Source: Sclerodactyla briareus (taxonomy: Eukaryota > Echinodermata > Holothuroidea > Dendrochirotida > Sclerodactylidae). Taken from it: a stretch of 64,000 bases of DNA. Made by a program: the position numbers and the translations under genes. The notes beneath the pieces are model-generated. The model did not search any database and had not been told where the DNA came from. It saw only the letters and a list, made by a program, of their open reading frames with translations. The DNA lies in contig JAODTK010002543.1 of assembly GCA_026419785.1 (NCBI GenBank), positions 190,314-254,313 on the forward strand, in the 5' to 3' direction. Position 1 is the stretch's first letter, and every line of letters begins with the position of its first letter. Shown piece after piece: positions 36,483-49,352 of this stretch.

Positions 36483-38646
36483 CTGGAGACCAGAGTTGGT
36501 CCATTCTCCCTCTCAAACTCACAACATCGTAAATAAACAGGAAAATCCTGTAGCAAGACAAATGCAACAAGCATGACGCACGAAGTAACGCTGTCAAGAA
36601 GTTTCTGCCTTCTACTTTCGAAGAGGAAGCAGATTGAATACTACTTTCTTGTACAAAAGTAAAGCCTTGCATAAAGCAGAAGAATATGATTGAAAAGTAA
36701 ACTTTCTTGTCTCTGGTTTACACATAGGCCTCACTGCCCTGTAAGGCTCACGAATTTTTTTTGGTAATATCATTCTGATGAGAAGGTTTGAAAAGTCAGC
36801 TTGATACCTGTACTAATTCGCAATAAGCGATAGGGCAAAATTTTTTAACTTTATTACATATTTTAAAATCACAAATTTATTCCTGTCAATCCATGACCTC
36901 ATGGTTTAAGGTTCTTCTATTTCTATTTCCCAGAACCGGTCGGTGGGGGGGAAAAATATGAGAAAGGTTTACAGTTCAGTACTCCTCAACATACCTGTAC
37001 AAATAACAGCCAATGTGATTAGGTTGATGTGAAAATACCAGAAATTGGAAGACTAAAAATGCCTTTCATGGCACAAAGGATCAGGCCCACACCTTTCCAT
37101 CAAAATGCTTGTAAAGCACTTTACGTCTTACCCTGATAATGGTAACCAGCTAGTCTAAATGTTAGACGATTTAATCAGCGACAACTATTACACTTCGAGT
37201 TTGCTTTATTACGAGTACCAGTGTTTAACCTCATTGCACAATCGTCCGTCTAATCACTTTGCAAATCAAGACGAAACCTTGCTTCATATTGTAGTGTGGC
37301 TAATCGGCATCAGTTCTCCGGCCCCATGGAGTTTCGGGTTTCTTATAAAATTTCACATTTTACAGTCACAAAAAGGACTTGGGTGAGATGAATGAAAATG
37401 CACATCTCGTGTTGGGGTGGCCACGCCAACTCGTGGAACCGTAGCAGAGAAGGGAGGGGAAACCAAGTCGGGCGCCAAACAGTTAGGCATTACTGAGACG
37501 ACATGTCTAGTTGCAAAAATTAGTTGTCATAAACAAAAAACGAACTAAATTAACTGTAGCTATTAGTCATCACTTCGACATCGAAGTCGTCTGTGTCGTC
37601 CAGAACTCGAGAATCAACTACCGTATAAGACCTTCTCGAGTTCAAAAAGACTCGATGTCATGCTATACCCAGGTCTGTATGGCATTATTTTTTGTACAGT
37701 AGCTATACACGTTCGATATCACATAAACATAAAGGATAATTAGAGTTCATCAGTCTTGACAAGCCCGATGACCAGCAGGCATGCATTACTTACAGTTCCT
37801 TCACAGGTTGTTCAGGTGCAATCAGCAATACGCCTGAGTGCCGTCAGCGATGGAGATCAAGCCTTGTTTAAGACCATATTCTGTTTCCACGATTCATTAT
37901 TATGGCAGCTTGATACTGTATGTGACAGACCGCCGCAATCAATGAGACTCACCTGGTGGGGAATCTACTAGAGATGGATACTTACCCAACACTCCCTGCC
38001 CCTCTCCTGGCACTGCCACGCATAATTCCCAACTTTTTATTTCAAATTTCATCACCCAAAACTGGCAATCCTTCCAGTTCCTCTCCCAAATTTCCAGACT
38101 AGTATATTTATTTTGGGAGGTAAAACTGGCCGTATTATTATCCATGACGTTGAAAGAGTTGAAGATCATGTACAGTAGATTGGGTAAGCAGGAAGACGTT
38201 TGGATTGGCTAAGCAATCGGTTCCTGAGATGGTTTGAATCTGCCATCCGTAACATGTAGTTGATCTCAGTTCCAGAGCTATAATGACTGGCTAATACATG
38301 GTTCTTGCTGATTCTTTGCATCAATTTCCATGAACTTCTCCCCTGACCAATGAATGATTTCATGACCTCCTCTTGAACATCTTCACGAATTCTCAACAGA
38401 CATCCAAAAAATGCTAAAGCAACAACAGCAAACAGTAGCGAGAAAGTGACAACACACTTCATGTATTTCCATGACTTTTCATGACTCAACAGACTTGTTC
38501 ACTGAATTTCAAACCTTATCCAGGCTTGGATTTTTATTGAACCCTGCTAAATGCTAATATGATCTTGTTGCAAGCCCTTAAATGAATCAGTAATGGAAAA
38601 GTTTCTTCTTTGAGAACTCCCTTCATACTCATTTTTCTAGGCTTTA

Positions 38647-38754
38647 CTCTTTTTGGACGGACCATTTGTTACGATGGCATCTCCTTGCTTGGTACTTCTT
38701 CTTGGACGGTTTGTCAGACGGCTGTTGCGGCTTTGGCTTGCGTGCTCCTGGTGC
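38647..38754 (-). CDS. Probable lysine-rich exon of the metadherin-like gene
   Basis: Minus strand: acceptor AAGGTAGGCAG|GCACC. The first part reads APGARKPKPQQPSDKPSKKK. After one frame change it reads TKQGDAIVTNGPSKKS. The donor is AGAG|TAAAG, which would be a good GTAAAG donor if one G has been dropped. Vertebrate metadherin has a similar Lys-Pro-Lys-Pro-Asn-Gly block soon after its membrane anchor, which fits this exon's place between the first exon and the later ones. Confidence 0.5.
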
Positions 38755-38819
38755 CTGCCTACCTTAGGTTGATTTATCACGGACTGTTTTACCGTTGGCA
38801 GTAGACTCTATGACAAGGA

Positions 38820-41770
38820 CAGAACTGTGATACTTGTAAGATTATGGATGGATCTAGAGTCCATGGGAAACATCTAAAACTTCACCATACTCCCGAGCAA
38901 AAGAATAAGAATACAACTACAGTTTAGTACTGGAGAAAGGGTCAGGAAAACAAAGTCCTCATGAGGCTGAGCGGACCTGAAATCTACCACAGAACTCAAT
39001 ACTCTATTCTTCTCAAAGAACAAGTCAAGACTGTTCTTGAAGCATTAACACCTTTAGACTAAACTCTGTAGGAGGCCCTTCCAACATTGACCTCTTTGCC
39101 GGAAGAAATACTTCTGGATGACTAATCTACAACGTCCACTGCAGAGTTTTGAGAAATTGTCTTGCTTCATCAGCATTAAAAAACAATGGTCATCAGAAGA
39201 CCCTTTGAAAATTTTGGTCATTTCCTTCAAACACCTTCGAAAATTGGGAATACATCAATTTTCACAGTCACTTCCCGATACAACAGTGTTGTCCTGGCAA
39301 TTCTACAGTATATATACACGGTGGTTTGGAAGGATTATATATATTTTGGTACTGTTAACAGTACTACATTAGCTACAGATCGATGAAATTTGAAACTAAA
39401 GGGAGTCTCAGTAAATACGCAGACCTCCCAAAACACTGCGGGCTAGGAGACTTGGGAGTGGATTTTCTATTGAACCAAAAAATGGGAATGATGCTAGATT
39501 CTTGAAGAGTTGTCAAGCTATTCCAATTTGGATATCTCTGATATTGATTGAGATTTGAGAAGTCACAAAGCATAAAGACAATTAGTTGGCAACACCCCCA
39601 CAAATCAAAAGATAATTTTGAATTTGCTCCAACTTTAGTACTGTTATTCTTGAGCCTATGATGCTGTATGAGGTGAACTAGTGTACATACAATAACCTGT
39701 ACTGTACAGTATTTTCAAACTGCCGCTATGAATAAATATTAGTCAAGTTGCCTGGCCACAGTACAGTGTCTCCACAGGTCCAAATTTTGTCCGGGTGGTG
39801 GTCGCCGTCCTGTGGGAGGTCTAAGGGAGGGGGTGCCCCCTCCCCTTTGAAATTTTAGACCTCGTAAAGTGGGCTAGATCCAATGTGCCTATTTGGTGCC
39901 ATATTTGCTTTGCATGTAGCTCCCAGAAATCTCCATTTTACAGGCATGTTTCAATTTTCCAAGGATACAGAGGAAAAAAAATCTTCAAAATTGCGGCAAA
40001 ATAAGTGTGAACGAACGGTTAGCAAGGCCTGTCAGTCGGAACTGTATGCTTCCTTTCCACATATTCTGATGGAGAGGTAGCCAATAGCCATGTTCTAGAT
40101 TGAATGAAGTGGAAGCCACAAACTGAGGTAGTATTAGAAGCGATGTGAAACATCGGCCCCTTCTCCGGATCCCACTAGACCCCCCATCTCCCAACCTGAG
40201 CCTTCCCCACCCTAACCCGACCCTCCCCCCCCCACCCTCCCTCGCAATCCGTTCTGAGTGGATGCCCCAACCTTTCATATTTTCTCATACGCACGACAAA
40301 AAGCGCATTGAACTTTTGGATTTTACAGTATAAAGAACCCGTTAATTATAATAAAAATATATGTTCATCACAGTCCTAGAGCAGTTTCCAATACAGGCCT
40401 ACCAGATCGGCGCAATTTCTTTACAGCTGTGTATTGAACTTAGATTCAATATTGGTTACGCGACTCGAACCCTTGGCATTCCTGATCTAGTGAATTTTAC
40501 ATAATGTCCCCACCAATGCTGGCTAATTGACCGTCAGGCGCTTGAACTTCCTGGTGCATTCACTCGTCCCATGTTTCTCCAATCTCCATATAAATCAGAG
40601 CCTAGCCGCGAGTACAGACCGTCGTACATTCAAGTCTCATATATCGGCTGTTTTTTTCTGAATACCTCCTTTTCAAGTGCTTTTTTTTCTCTTAAAAGGT
40701 TTGGAACAGTTAGACTCATTGCAGTGTTCACCGATCTCGGTTTTCGGTATCATAATTGGTCCTATTATAGCATGATCGGAATCCGTATCGGAAATTGCCG
40801 ATCAAAAAGTTCAGATCATAACTACAGATTATGCAAAACCTAGCGACCTAAACTGGAACAATTACTGGTCAAAATTGACCCGACACATCGCTAAATATTG
40901 TGTATGCGGATTGCTGAAACAAAAACCGTTTTTATTTGCTGCATGTTTTTCGGCACGTAGCCCCCTCTCCCTTTCCGATATTACAACTCCACCCCAACAT
41001 TACCCATCATTCAACTGCATGTACAAGAAGCCTACACAAGCCCAATTAACCTGCATGCTGCTACGTTACGATTTAGCATAAATACCGAAGCAAATCACCA
41101 CCTCAAAAGTTGTTGTAAATGTGATAAAACCATTGCGAAAGCTGTTAATTACAATTCTTGCTCCCATTATTCAGTAAATAAGTCCATTGATTGAGGAGTC
41201 GTATGTAGGGCCACGCACTAACAGCTGAATTTACAACAAATCGCGATCCCCGTCCCGTTTTTCCGAGATTCGGCCCTACCTATTAGGTCATACAAAATTC
41301 CCATGCGGAAGAATGCGAGCTGATGTGATTACATGTCTAATTCATACGAGATGTACGTACAGGCCTATCCGTGTGGTCTATATGAATCATGTGTCGTTGA
41401 CCTATGGTGTATTCACTCGTGATGACGAGCGTGATTGTAGCGCTCGCACGTGGAGGCCTTGATATTTTCTTGCTTTCTTGTTGTATAGACTGTAGCTGCG
41501 GAAATCGGAACTTGAGAGTCCAGTTTATGTCATGAGTGTAGGGTTTGGAGAAAAGACCACATGCAGGGTGATGACCGCAGCATCAAACGAACTTTTTTTA
41601 TCATTAAATCGCTAGATTGCAGTGTGTATCAGTGCCTGGTGTTGTTTTTGTTCCGTGCGTCAAGGTTTTTTGTCCGGGCGGTAGCTTTCTGTCAGGGCGC
41701 TTGTGACCATTTCAATTTTTTGTGCCAGGCGCGACCCCGAGCAAACCCGTATGGATCACACTGACAGTAC
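38820..41770. other. Putative first-intron stretch
   Basis: No exon recognised. It contains a purine/pyrimidine-biased block at 39.8 kb and a C-rich block at about 40.18-40.25 kb. A tRNA box-B-like word at 40456-40467 lacks a matching tRNA fold. Confidence 0.4.
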
Positions 41771-41778
41771 CATACTCC

Positions 41779-42149
41779 TTCTTTTTTTTTTATGTTCACT
41801 GGGCCGAGCAAGGATCAAATCCATTCAAGGCCAAGCAAGGTGCAGACCTGATACGCACCGCATTGTAGTTTGTCGATCCCTTACAAGGTACCAAATATGC
41901 AATGCCTCGTTGGCAGTACCTTAATGTGGGGTTGCGGGTAATCACCGCAGAAGGCACCTTACAGTCACAAGTACAGTACCTACCCCTCCTGAGTCCCCTG
42001 CGTAACACTATTTGTCTGAGCGTCCAGCGATAAGACAACAGGTACAGTACCTTTTTTCTGCACATTGAACCGACCGGATTCAAACTCCTGTATGATCTCC
42101 TGAGTGTGCAGGCCCGACGCCACTACCATTGTACCAACCACTCAGTCGG
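41779..42149 (-). mobile_element. tRNA-derived SINE with target-site duplication
   Basis: On the minus strand the first 80 bases (42149-42070) can fold like a tRNA. The 7-bp acceptor stem is CCGACTG with CGGTCGG, including one G-U. An A-box-like GAGTGGTTGGTACAATGG and a B-box GAGTTTGAATCC are present. A body of about 275 bp follows and ends in an A-rich tail (41779-41793). TACTCC occurs on both sides (41773-41778 and 42150-42155), a 6-bp target-site duplication. Transcription would be by RNA polymerase III from the internal boxes. Confidence 0.75.
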
Positions 42150-42263
42150 TACTCCTGTACTTGTATGGATACCTGCATAGCCGGACACCTGATAGTTCTG
42201 ATCACACGTTCTTGATTGCTTTCATCATAGCAACATGGCAGACAATTACTTGCAGAACTCAGT

Positions 42264-42358
42264 ATGAAGGAGAAGAAAAAAAGAAAAGGAAAAAGGAAAA
42301 AGAAAAAAAGAAAAAAAAAGAAAGGAAAGAAAAAAAAAAGGGAGGAGAAAAGAAAAAA
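42264..42358. repeat. Purine-rich simple repeat
   Basis: GAAAAAG/GGAAAA-type tract of about 95 bp. It makes an apparent Lys/Glu-rich open frame that I do not regard as coding. Confidence 0.85.
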
Positions 42359-44009
42359 TTATTATCCTCGAAATGGGACAACTACAAATACTGGAGCACT
42401 CACACAAAGTGACGAACATGACCCACTGACGAATTTAGGCGCTTGTATCAACTGACACTGTTAAAATTTAAATGAGCCTGGATCCGCTTGAAGGTCTCGA
42501 GAAATTTCACAATTATTGTTGATCGACACTTCACTCCAGCCGACCTCCATGTACTGTCTACTGTAGTATCACATATTAATAGATTAATCCAAACTTCAAA
42601 TCTCACCTCCAGCTCTTCGCTACAGATCCGAAGCAATGAAATTATATGAAAAGCCCGTCTGTGTTTCCCTGTACGGTTTTCAATGGGACGTCCTTTTTGT
42701 TTTCCATCACAATTTTTTCCTGTTACGTCACACTGAATCGGTCTATAAAAACCGTCCTTCTCCGATCGCTCAAATCACAGAGTTTCGCTCGACAACAAAA
42801 AAAAAAAAACGCTCAAATTTTCAGAGCTATACAGCCTAACTTTCCAGTTACTATTGCAAGAATATAAATTCGGGGCCGAATTTTAAGGAATAATACTTCA
42901 AATATTTTCTGTCTTTCAAGTCTCCTCCCAAGCCCCTGGACAATGAAAATTTGGTTCGCCGACATGTCCTGGTTGGTGCGCCGAATCCTCTTGCATGGTT
43001 GGCCGATTTGGTAGTTGGGCGGAAAAGGTAGTTGGCCCGCTTGGCCGAAATGTCCTGCTTCCGTTACCAACACCTAAACCATCTGGCTACAGTACTACAA
43101 GTAACCGCCCTAACCCTCATCAACTCACCAAGGGTGCGCGGTAGACCAGTATTGTTGTAGTACCGGTACTCGCAGCCCCGGTACTCGCAGTACCGCCGGT
43201 CAACTGCACAGTTACTATTACCGTAAACTGGCTACCAAACACTGGTACTAAATAAAATTTTGTATGCTCGCCGATCAAGCCGCCGCCGTGTCATCGCTCA
43301 TCGCACCTGTTGAATGATAAAACGCCCCACGCGTATTGTGAGCTGTGTACTCGCATTATTCGCCGAATATCCCTGCCGCCGCGGACATCGCAGCTTATAT
43401 CCGTACACAATGAACTGCATGCAGAGCTATATGTTGCTTGCTTTACTCCGCCCAATGCTGTTTCCACTAGTTTTTTGGGGGGCAATCTGTTACTGAAAGA
43501 TGATGTTAATTGAGGAAGGCATGTGAAATAGAAGTCCCATACAGTGAGCTGCAGTATGCAGTGTAATAATAACGACGCTAGCATTATCTTAGGCGAGCGC
43601 GAATACCGGCAATCGGTATACTGCCCAAAGATATACCTCGCAACCTAACTCCCACCCCTACTCCCTAGTGACCATTCTCATTATCGTTAGTAACATCCAG
43701 GTACACATGGGTATACTGGCACGCCATCAGTTTGATCACCTGACTGTCACGTGACTTCTGTGTGTTTATAATGCGTTATATATGGCAATGACCTACTCAT
43801 GATACTGACGTCGCTTACGATAACACACTTTATCATTATGCAATCTTTAAAAAAAAAGTTGATGAATTTCTTAGTAGTTCTGTACTCAACATCCATGGAC
43901 CCGTACTAGTACTATTAATCCTTGTACTGCGTGTAAGCCTACCGGTAAATCATAAAAACGAAAATTTCAATCAATTTCTTCCGCTCGTCATACATATACA
44001 ACATCTCAC

Positions 44010-44172
44010 CTTTTCTTTTGTTTTTTAGATTCCTGTCGTTGTTTTCGGTATCGATGGCTCGGATGTGAGAGGCGGGTGGTGTTTGCTTCGCCAGCCGACA
44101 CCCGAACACCACACAAAACACCGAAGCACAAGTACACCCAGCAATCACATCACCAATCGAAATCACCTCCAT
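44010..44172 (-). CDS. First exon with membrane anchor, metadherin-like gene
   Basis: Minus strand: ATG at 44172 in a good context (GAATATGG), 54 codons, then donor AAAAG|GTGAGA at 44010, leaving a phase-1 G. Residues about 5-26 (SIGDVIAGCTCASVFCVVFG and onward) form one hydrophobic segment, followed by a basic, charged stretch ending NLKNKRKG. This resembles a signal-anchor N-terminus with a cytosolic basic tail. Order, strand and composition suit the start of the lysine-rich gene whose other exons lie downstream to 5922, but linkage over this distance is inferred. It could be the first exon of a separate gene. Confidence 0.5.
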
Positions 44173-45159
44173 ATTCGACAGATGGGGGATGGGCTTTCAA
44201 ACGGTCGCGACTTTAATTCACAGGTTCTCACATTGATTTCATCGCTGTTTATGGATGAATAACGCTGGACTCCATGCGAAACACTGAGTCAGCTTGTCGG
44301 ACCGACTAAAACAGCTGTTACGCCGCGCATTCATCATCCACCACCACACACCATGGTAAACAAGTTTGCCAGCAGCAGTTGTTCGAATTCGAAAGGAAAA
44401 TGATGGTTTTTGAATTCAAACTCCGAAAGTCGATGACAAAAAATATTATTCTCGTGTTTTCAAGTGAGGAATATTGTTCTATTCAACTTTACACAATATT
44501 ACGACGATCTTACGGACTATAACATCTAGTATAATATCTTACCACAATCTGAAATTCTAATTGGCAACTCCATATTGGAAACGTAGGTTTTCACAGATTC
44601 CCTTCACTGACTAGACAGCTCATTCTACTGACGTAAATGGTACCCCACTGCGATTCTAGAGCCGTATAAGCCCTCCCAACACAGAAAACCTCACAAACTC
44701 CACGGAACCAACGGGCCGAATATATATTGCATTCCAGTTTGCCGTTCACCCAATATTACTTTGCTATGTCAGAGCAGCAAGCTATGGGTAGCAATCGTGG
44801 AGGTTAAGAACTATCCACTGAGGGTATCCTATAGTGGGGTACTACCGGTCCCACAAAAATGTTTTTTTCGCGAATATCTTCCATCGAGGGGAATGCGGAA
44901 CCTTAAAAAATTAAAACACGCCTTGAATATTCCCAAAACACACATTCTCGCTAAAAATTGGGCAAAGATTATAAAAAAAAAATCGGATTTTTTTTTTTGG
45001 AGGGTGGGGGACAGCATTTTCGGGTAATTTTTCATTTTAACCGATTTTCATTAAGGTCAAGAAATTTGCTGATTCCGAGGCTGGATTATCCAAAGATAAA
45101 AAGAAACAATTTTAAAATTTTCCACCCAATCAGTCGAAAAGTTACCAGAAATGTGGATT
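44173..45159. other. Upstream region of the minus-strand first exon
   Basis: This holds any 5' UTR and promoter of the gene starting at 44172. No TATA box in a convincing position was seen. No other gene recognised. Confidence 0.35.
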
Positions 45160-45162
45160 TTA

Positions 45163-46552
45163 AGCGCTGTTTCACACTTGTGCGATACTATCCGATACGA
45201 TAAATTTTCGAATGGAGTTTCACCACTGTGCGATGAAATGTTCGTACGATAATTTTATCGACCGTCTCGCGCCTAACATATCGGAGGAAAGGTGGGATTT
45301 TAGTTGAGAAAAGCACAATTTTCCCCTTTTGTCGCTTCAGCGGGGGAATGAGGCCTGTCGCGAATATTTGAATACCAAGAATTGGTAATTTCAAAGCATC
45401 GACGCTTGTGTCTTCCTCATACTTGCAGAGCGTGCAATAGTTGTTTATCGACCCATTTTTGAAGCAAACAACAGCCTTTTCTCTAGTCGCGGGGACATCA
45501 CGCGCCAATCGGGCACCTGATTACACTGTGTTCTGGACATACTAAACGTCATTCCATATATAAATTTCCTCATGATCCATTCTGCCCGAACACAATCAAT
45601 AATGGGACGCGCATGCCTGGGAGGCGTAGCCAATTGACGATCCAAATCAGCACTGACCCACCATCCCCGCCTACCCTTTCGTTGGACACCCAGTCATATT
45701 TAGCATCGGTATGCAAGAATACGGCGAAGTGAGGAGCCAAAACTCATTCAGTCAATTGAGTAAATTCCTCAAATTGACTAGAAAACTGAAGCTTGGTTCT
45801 CTTCACAGAAAGCATGTAAAAACAATTCTACGGCTCTGCCTGTTTAACCCTACACTTTCCTCACGACCTACAAGACATTTAACTTGCTTTAGATCGACAT
45901 TATAACCCCCCCCCCCCCGCTTATAGCTTAGTCGTTTCGTTGCTTTCTTTGTCTCTTCCCGCGCTCTCTTTTTTCACATGAGGGTCATGGTGAAGTTCCC
46001 GTCAATACGGTCTGTGGATCGACCTCCTCAGGGTAACTCCCTCCTACCCTGCCCTTCTCGAACAGCCACAACACCCCCACTCCGGCCACTCACTACCCAC
46101 CAATTTTCTTCTGGCCTGTGCACGTCACAAGATACTTGGTGGGCGCCGACGCAACATTACCCCCCTTAACCTCACCGTGGTCACGATACTATTTGTATAT
46201 GGGGAGGGCATTATGAATTCGAGCTGAAATAATAGTTTCGTATGTCCCGTGCATGGTGGCACAAAGGGGCCGAGAAGCTCATTCCGAGGCCCATGTCTTC
46301 CACGGATACCTCACTACCCAAAACATTCATCAAAACCCCTATTTATATCACTAAAACCCACCTTTTCCGCCAAACTTCCCCCAATAAGCCTGTTTGGCGT
46401 TCCATACTCTTTCGCAGAATTGCGCAAGGTTATCACTGCATTGCGCCATTTATCGCATCCGATAAATCATCGTACTTGAAAGTAAGATGATTTCATTTGA
46501 CGTCCGATAAATTTATCGTACCGTATCGTCTCGCACAAGTGTGAACAGCCCT
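45163..46552. mobile_element. Harbinger-like TIR element, non-autonomous
   Basis: The left end AGCGCTGTTTCACACTTGTG pairs with the reverse complement of the right end AGGGCTGTTCACACTTGTG. Similarity continues through GCGA and TACGATAAATTT for about 43 bp. TTA flanks both ends (45160-45162 and 46553-46555), matching the 3-bp TWA target of PIF/Harbinger transposons. The GGGCTGTTCACAC-like terminus is also typical of that group. No transposase motif was seen in the 1,390-bp interior. A C-run at 45907-45919 lies inside. Confidence 0.7.
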
Positions 46553-46559
46553 TTAGGGA

Positions 46560-48390
46560 AGTAGGTCCAATTTTGAAATTTTATCAAAATGCGTTCCTCG
46601 TCTCAATAAATTTGAAGAGGCGTTGTCGTCTGGTGCGACTGGCTAAAAGCGACGGCGAAGCTTACATGACGTCACGGGGATAAATTTTCCCGGTGTAATC
46701 CGATATGATATTGATATGGTATATTGTTATAATGATATATCAATGGATTTAGTTCGACTATCCCTAGAAACGGTTTTCGTCGTGATGTCATTCACACATC
46801 CCCATCGATTTTGGCAAGTTTAATAAACAACGACAATGCCTCTTTAAGGCTTGGAAGGCCTATGTTCCAAACTTCCATACATGTGTACTAACTCGAACTT
46901 GACTTTATCAACGAGCGTTTTTCCCAGCATTCCCGCTGGAGTTCCTAAAAATATTATGGTATAGACTTTTTGTTAAGGGGTTTTGGGGTGCTTTCTAGAC
47001 CTTTCCGATAATTTCCCCATAGTTTCAGGAGATGCTCTCTTGTCATATATGATCGCCGAAAGCACAACATTGGCGACTCACGCGGCCATGAACATCGCCA
47101 AAATATAGTGCAGGGATTTTGGAAGCGTTCAATCTTAGGTAGAAATTCTGACCTCCAACCCCTCCCCCCACTTAATTTCCTCACCTGGGGCCCGTTAGAA
47201 TTAGCCGCAGTATTTCACACGGCGAGCTTCTGTGACAAAGCTACTACCGGTATTTTTTTGCATTTGGAGAAGTCTGCGCAGATCACAGAGCAGTATGGAT
47301 AACGGATACCCACAATGGTCATCTACCAGGCGTCTCATCAAACATACACCCAGTACAACTACATCTTGGAAGAGAAAGTCTGACACTGCGCTGCCTGAGT
47401 TCGTTCGTTCGTTTTGCAGTTCCCTCGCGGTTGTGGCAGCTGTTATTTAGGCAAATATTGCAGCAGCATGTGTTTAAGGGGCCCATAAATTTGTAATACT
47501 TATTTGCTAATAGGGAGGGTGAGGATTTTATGAGGGCGCACTTCCCCTGGTTCCGACCTCAACCCCCCCCCCCCCCCCCCCACCAGACAAATCTCTCGGT
47601 ACGCGCCTGAATTATCCTGTAGGACTAGACTTGCAATCATATCCCACCTTGCTCCGCCGCAGAAGATTTAAGGTGGCGAAGCTCCCGCGTTCGCCCCTTT
47701 CCCTCAACAGAACACAATCACTCACTGAGAAAATAGTGCATGCTTCATGTCAATTGCCACTGATAGTGCCACACCCTCAGAACATATCCCGCCCTAGATT
47801 GAAAAGTCCTGACTACCAACCCACTGGCGGGAATGTAACCTGAAATAGAGATTGGGGACGAGTCCGCAATTGTGAGGCTCAGTTGCTAGCAGGTGACTTG
47901 CCCATGATTGAGTGACCTTGCTTCCATTGAATGTGTACATAAGGACTTTGCCTGGACTGACTGTGAACTCGTCTACCAATATTTTGAGTCGATGTGACTT
48001 GAACTGAACAAATGATGGCGACTTGTCCCCTCCACCTTTGCCTTAAAATAAGGATGCACCACCCAGCCAGGAGATGACTGCTAAAGCCCTGCCCAGGGAT
48101 TCCGTCATCACGTACTGAACTATTTATTTCATCGACGCAATTAGGTAAGCATCACTTTCGAAAGAATACCCTAATTCTTCACAAAATGTCCTATCATTGT
48201 ACATTCCTCAGACAGCCGGACTTTAAAGGCCTTAAATAATCACACCAATCATTTCTTCATTATAGTCATCTCCTACAATACCATTCCACATCTTTAATGT
48301 AAGCTGCCAAGAATATCTCAAGTTGATATATAGCACTACACGCATTTCTAGCTTGTCCACCCCGGTCACCAATTTTAGGCATGTCAACTT
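46560..48390. other. Non-coding stretch
   Basis: No gene recognised. It contains a 19-base C-run at 47563-47581. Confidence 0.4.
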
Positions 48391-48399
48391 CATCTTTTT

Positions 48400-48545
48400 T
48401 CCTCCGGGTGACTTTCCAATAGAGCTGCCATATTCGGCGCCCGCTATCTCTTCACTCACACGTAACCACCTCAACTAAGATCCCCACTTTAACAGTGGGT
48501 GGCGTGGGACATTAAGGAGACATGCCTTGCCCAACAGCCGACAGC
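48400..48545 (-). mobile_element. SINE body remnant
   Basis: On the minus strand, TTGGGCAAGGCATGTCTCC, then a CCCACGCCACCCACTG segment, corresponds to TTGGACAAGACATGCCTCC and CTCACACCACTCAAG in the SINE at 52378-52655. The tRNA-like head and the tail are missing or unrecognisable. Confidence 0.5.
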
Positions 48546-49304
48546 TCCAAGGAAAAGTCATATCATTATTCACACAAGAACACCCACGACCAGTACGGCC
48601 CGCCTGGGGGGGGGGGGCATGGGGCGTGTTCCCCCAATCATATTTCTATGACTCTGAATTTTTTTTTTGGAAAATGCATTTGAGCAATCGTTTATTTTGG
48701 TATGGTATAATATGGTAAATTGTGAGTAATAAATAACACATTTGCTTTGCTAAACTCAAAAGTTTCTCATGGGAAGGGGGCCCCTTCCTCTATAGAACCC
48801 CCCCCCCCCATCTTCGTCCATGGGGAGGAAATCAACTGTGAGGGACTTGGGCAATTGAATTCTATAGTTAGAGGGCAAGGCGTGTCCTTGTAAGTCACAT
48901 GAGCTCCTTTGATAGACAGTTACTTGCCACTGTCACAGACGCGAACGCCACGTCACCGTTATCGTCACACAGTCCTATGAGTAGCCAAATTCGGCACAGC
49001 CGCCTACATGCAGACCAATTGGTTTTAAAATGCCGGACTTCGCGTTCCCGACGGTCTTTCTTGGGCCTCGAGCATTTACAATCTTTGCCAATGATTTTTT
49101 GTAGGTAATAACTAATAGTTATTTGTTTGTTCTAGAACCTGGATGTTGGTAGTCGTCCCCTCATTTTACCTTTTTATCGTCTGTTTGATGTTGCATTTAT
49201 ATTACTACATATTCTAATTTTTGTATTTCTTCCAAACTGTCTATCTGTTGAGAGCATGAAGTATAATTATCTTTCTAAAAATATATGGTCAATACAGATT
49301 TCTG

Positions 49305-49352
49305 TCTCTTATCTCATCTTATCTTCTTATCTTCTTATCTATCTTATCTTTC
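49305..49352. repeat. (ATCTT)n-like microsatellite
   Basis: Repeats of ATCTT and CTTATCTT on the plus strand. Confidence 0.8.

Noticed and set aside
38166-38489. 107-codon minus-strand open frame with a hydrophobic stretch
   Set aside because: No family resemblance and no splice pair placing it in the lysine-rich gene; composition differs from the supported exons.
40440-40560. Possible tRNA or SINE on the minus strand
   Set aside because: It has a B-box-like GGGTTCGAGTC, but the A-box is poor and no cloverleaf or tail is evident.
42104-42455. Lys/Glu-rich open frames
   Set aside because: They come from a purine-rich simple repeat with no splice context, unlike the lysine-rich exons of the minus-strand gene.
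5922-44172. Identification of the lysine-rich gene as a ribosome-binding protein 1 or kinectin relative
   Set aside because: A membrane anchor plus lysine-rich exons would fit, but the decapeptide-type repeats and long coiled coil of that family are absent, and the C-terminal exon fits metadherin better.
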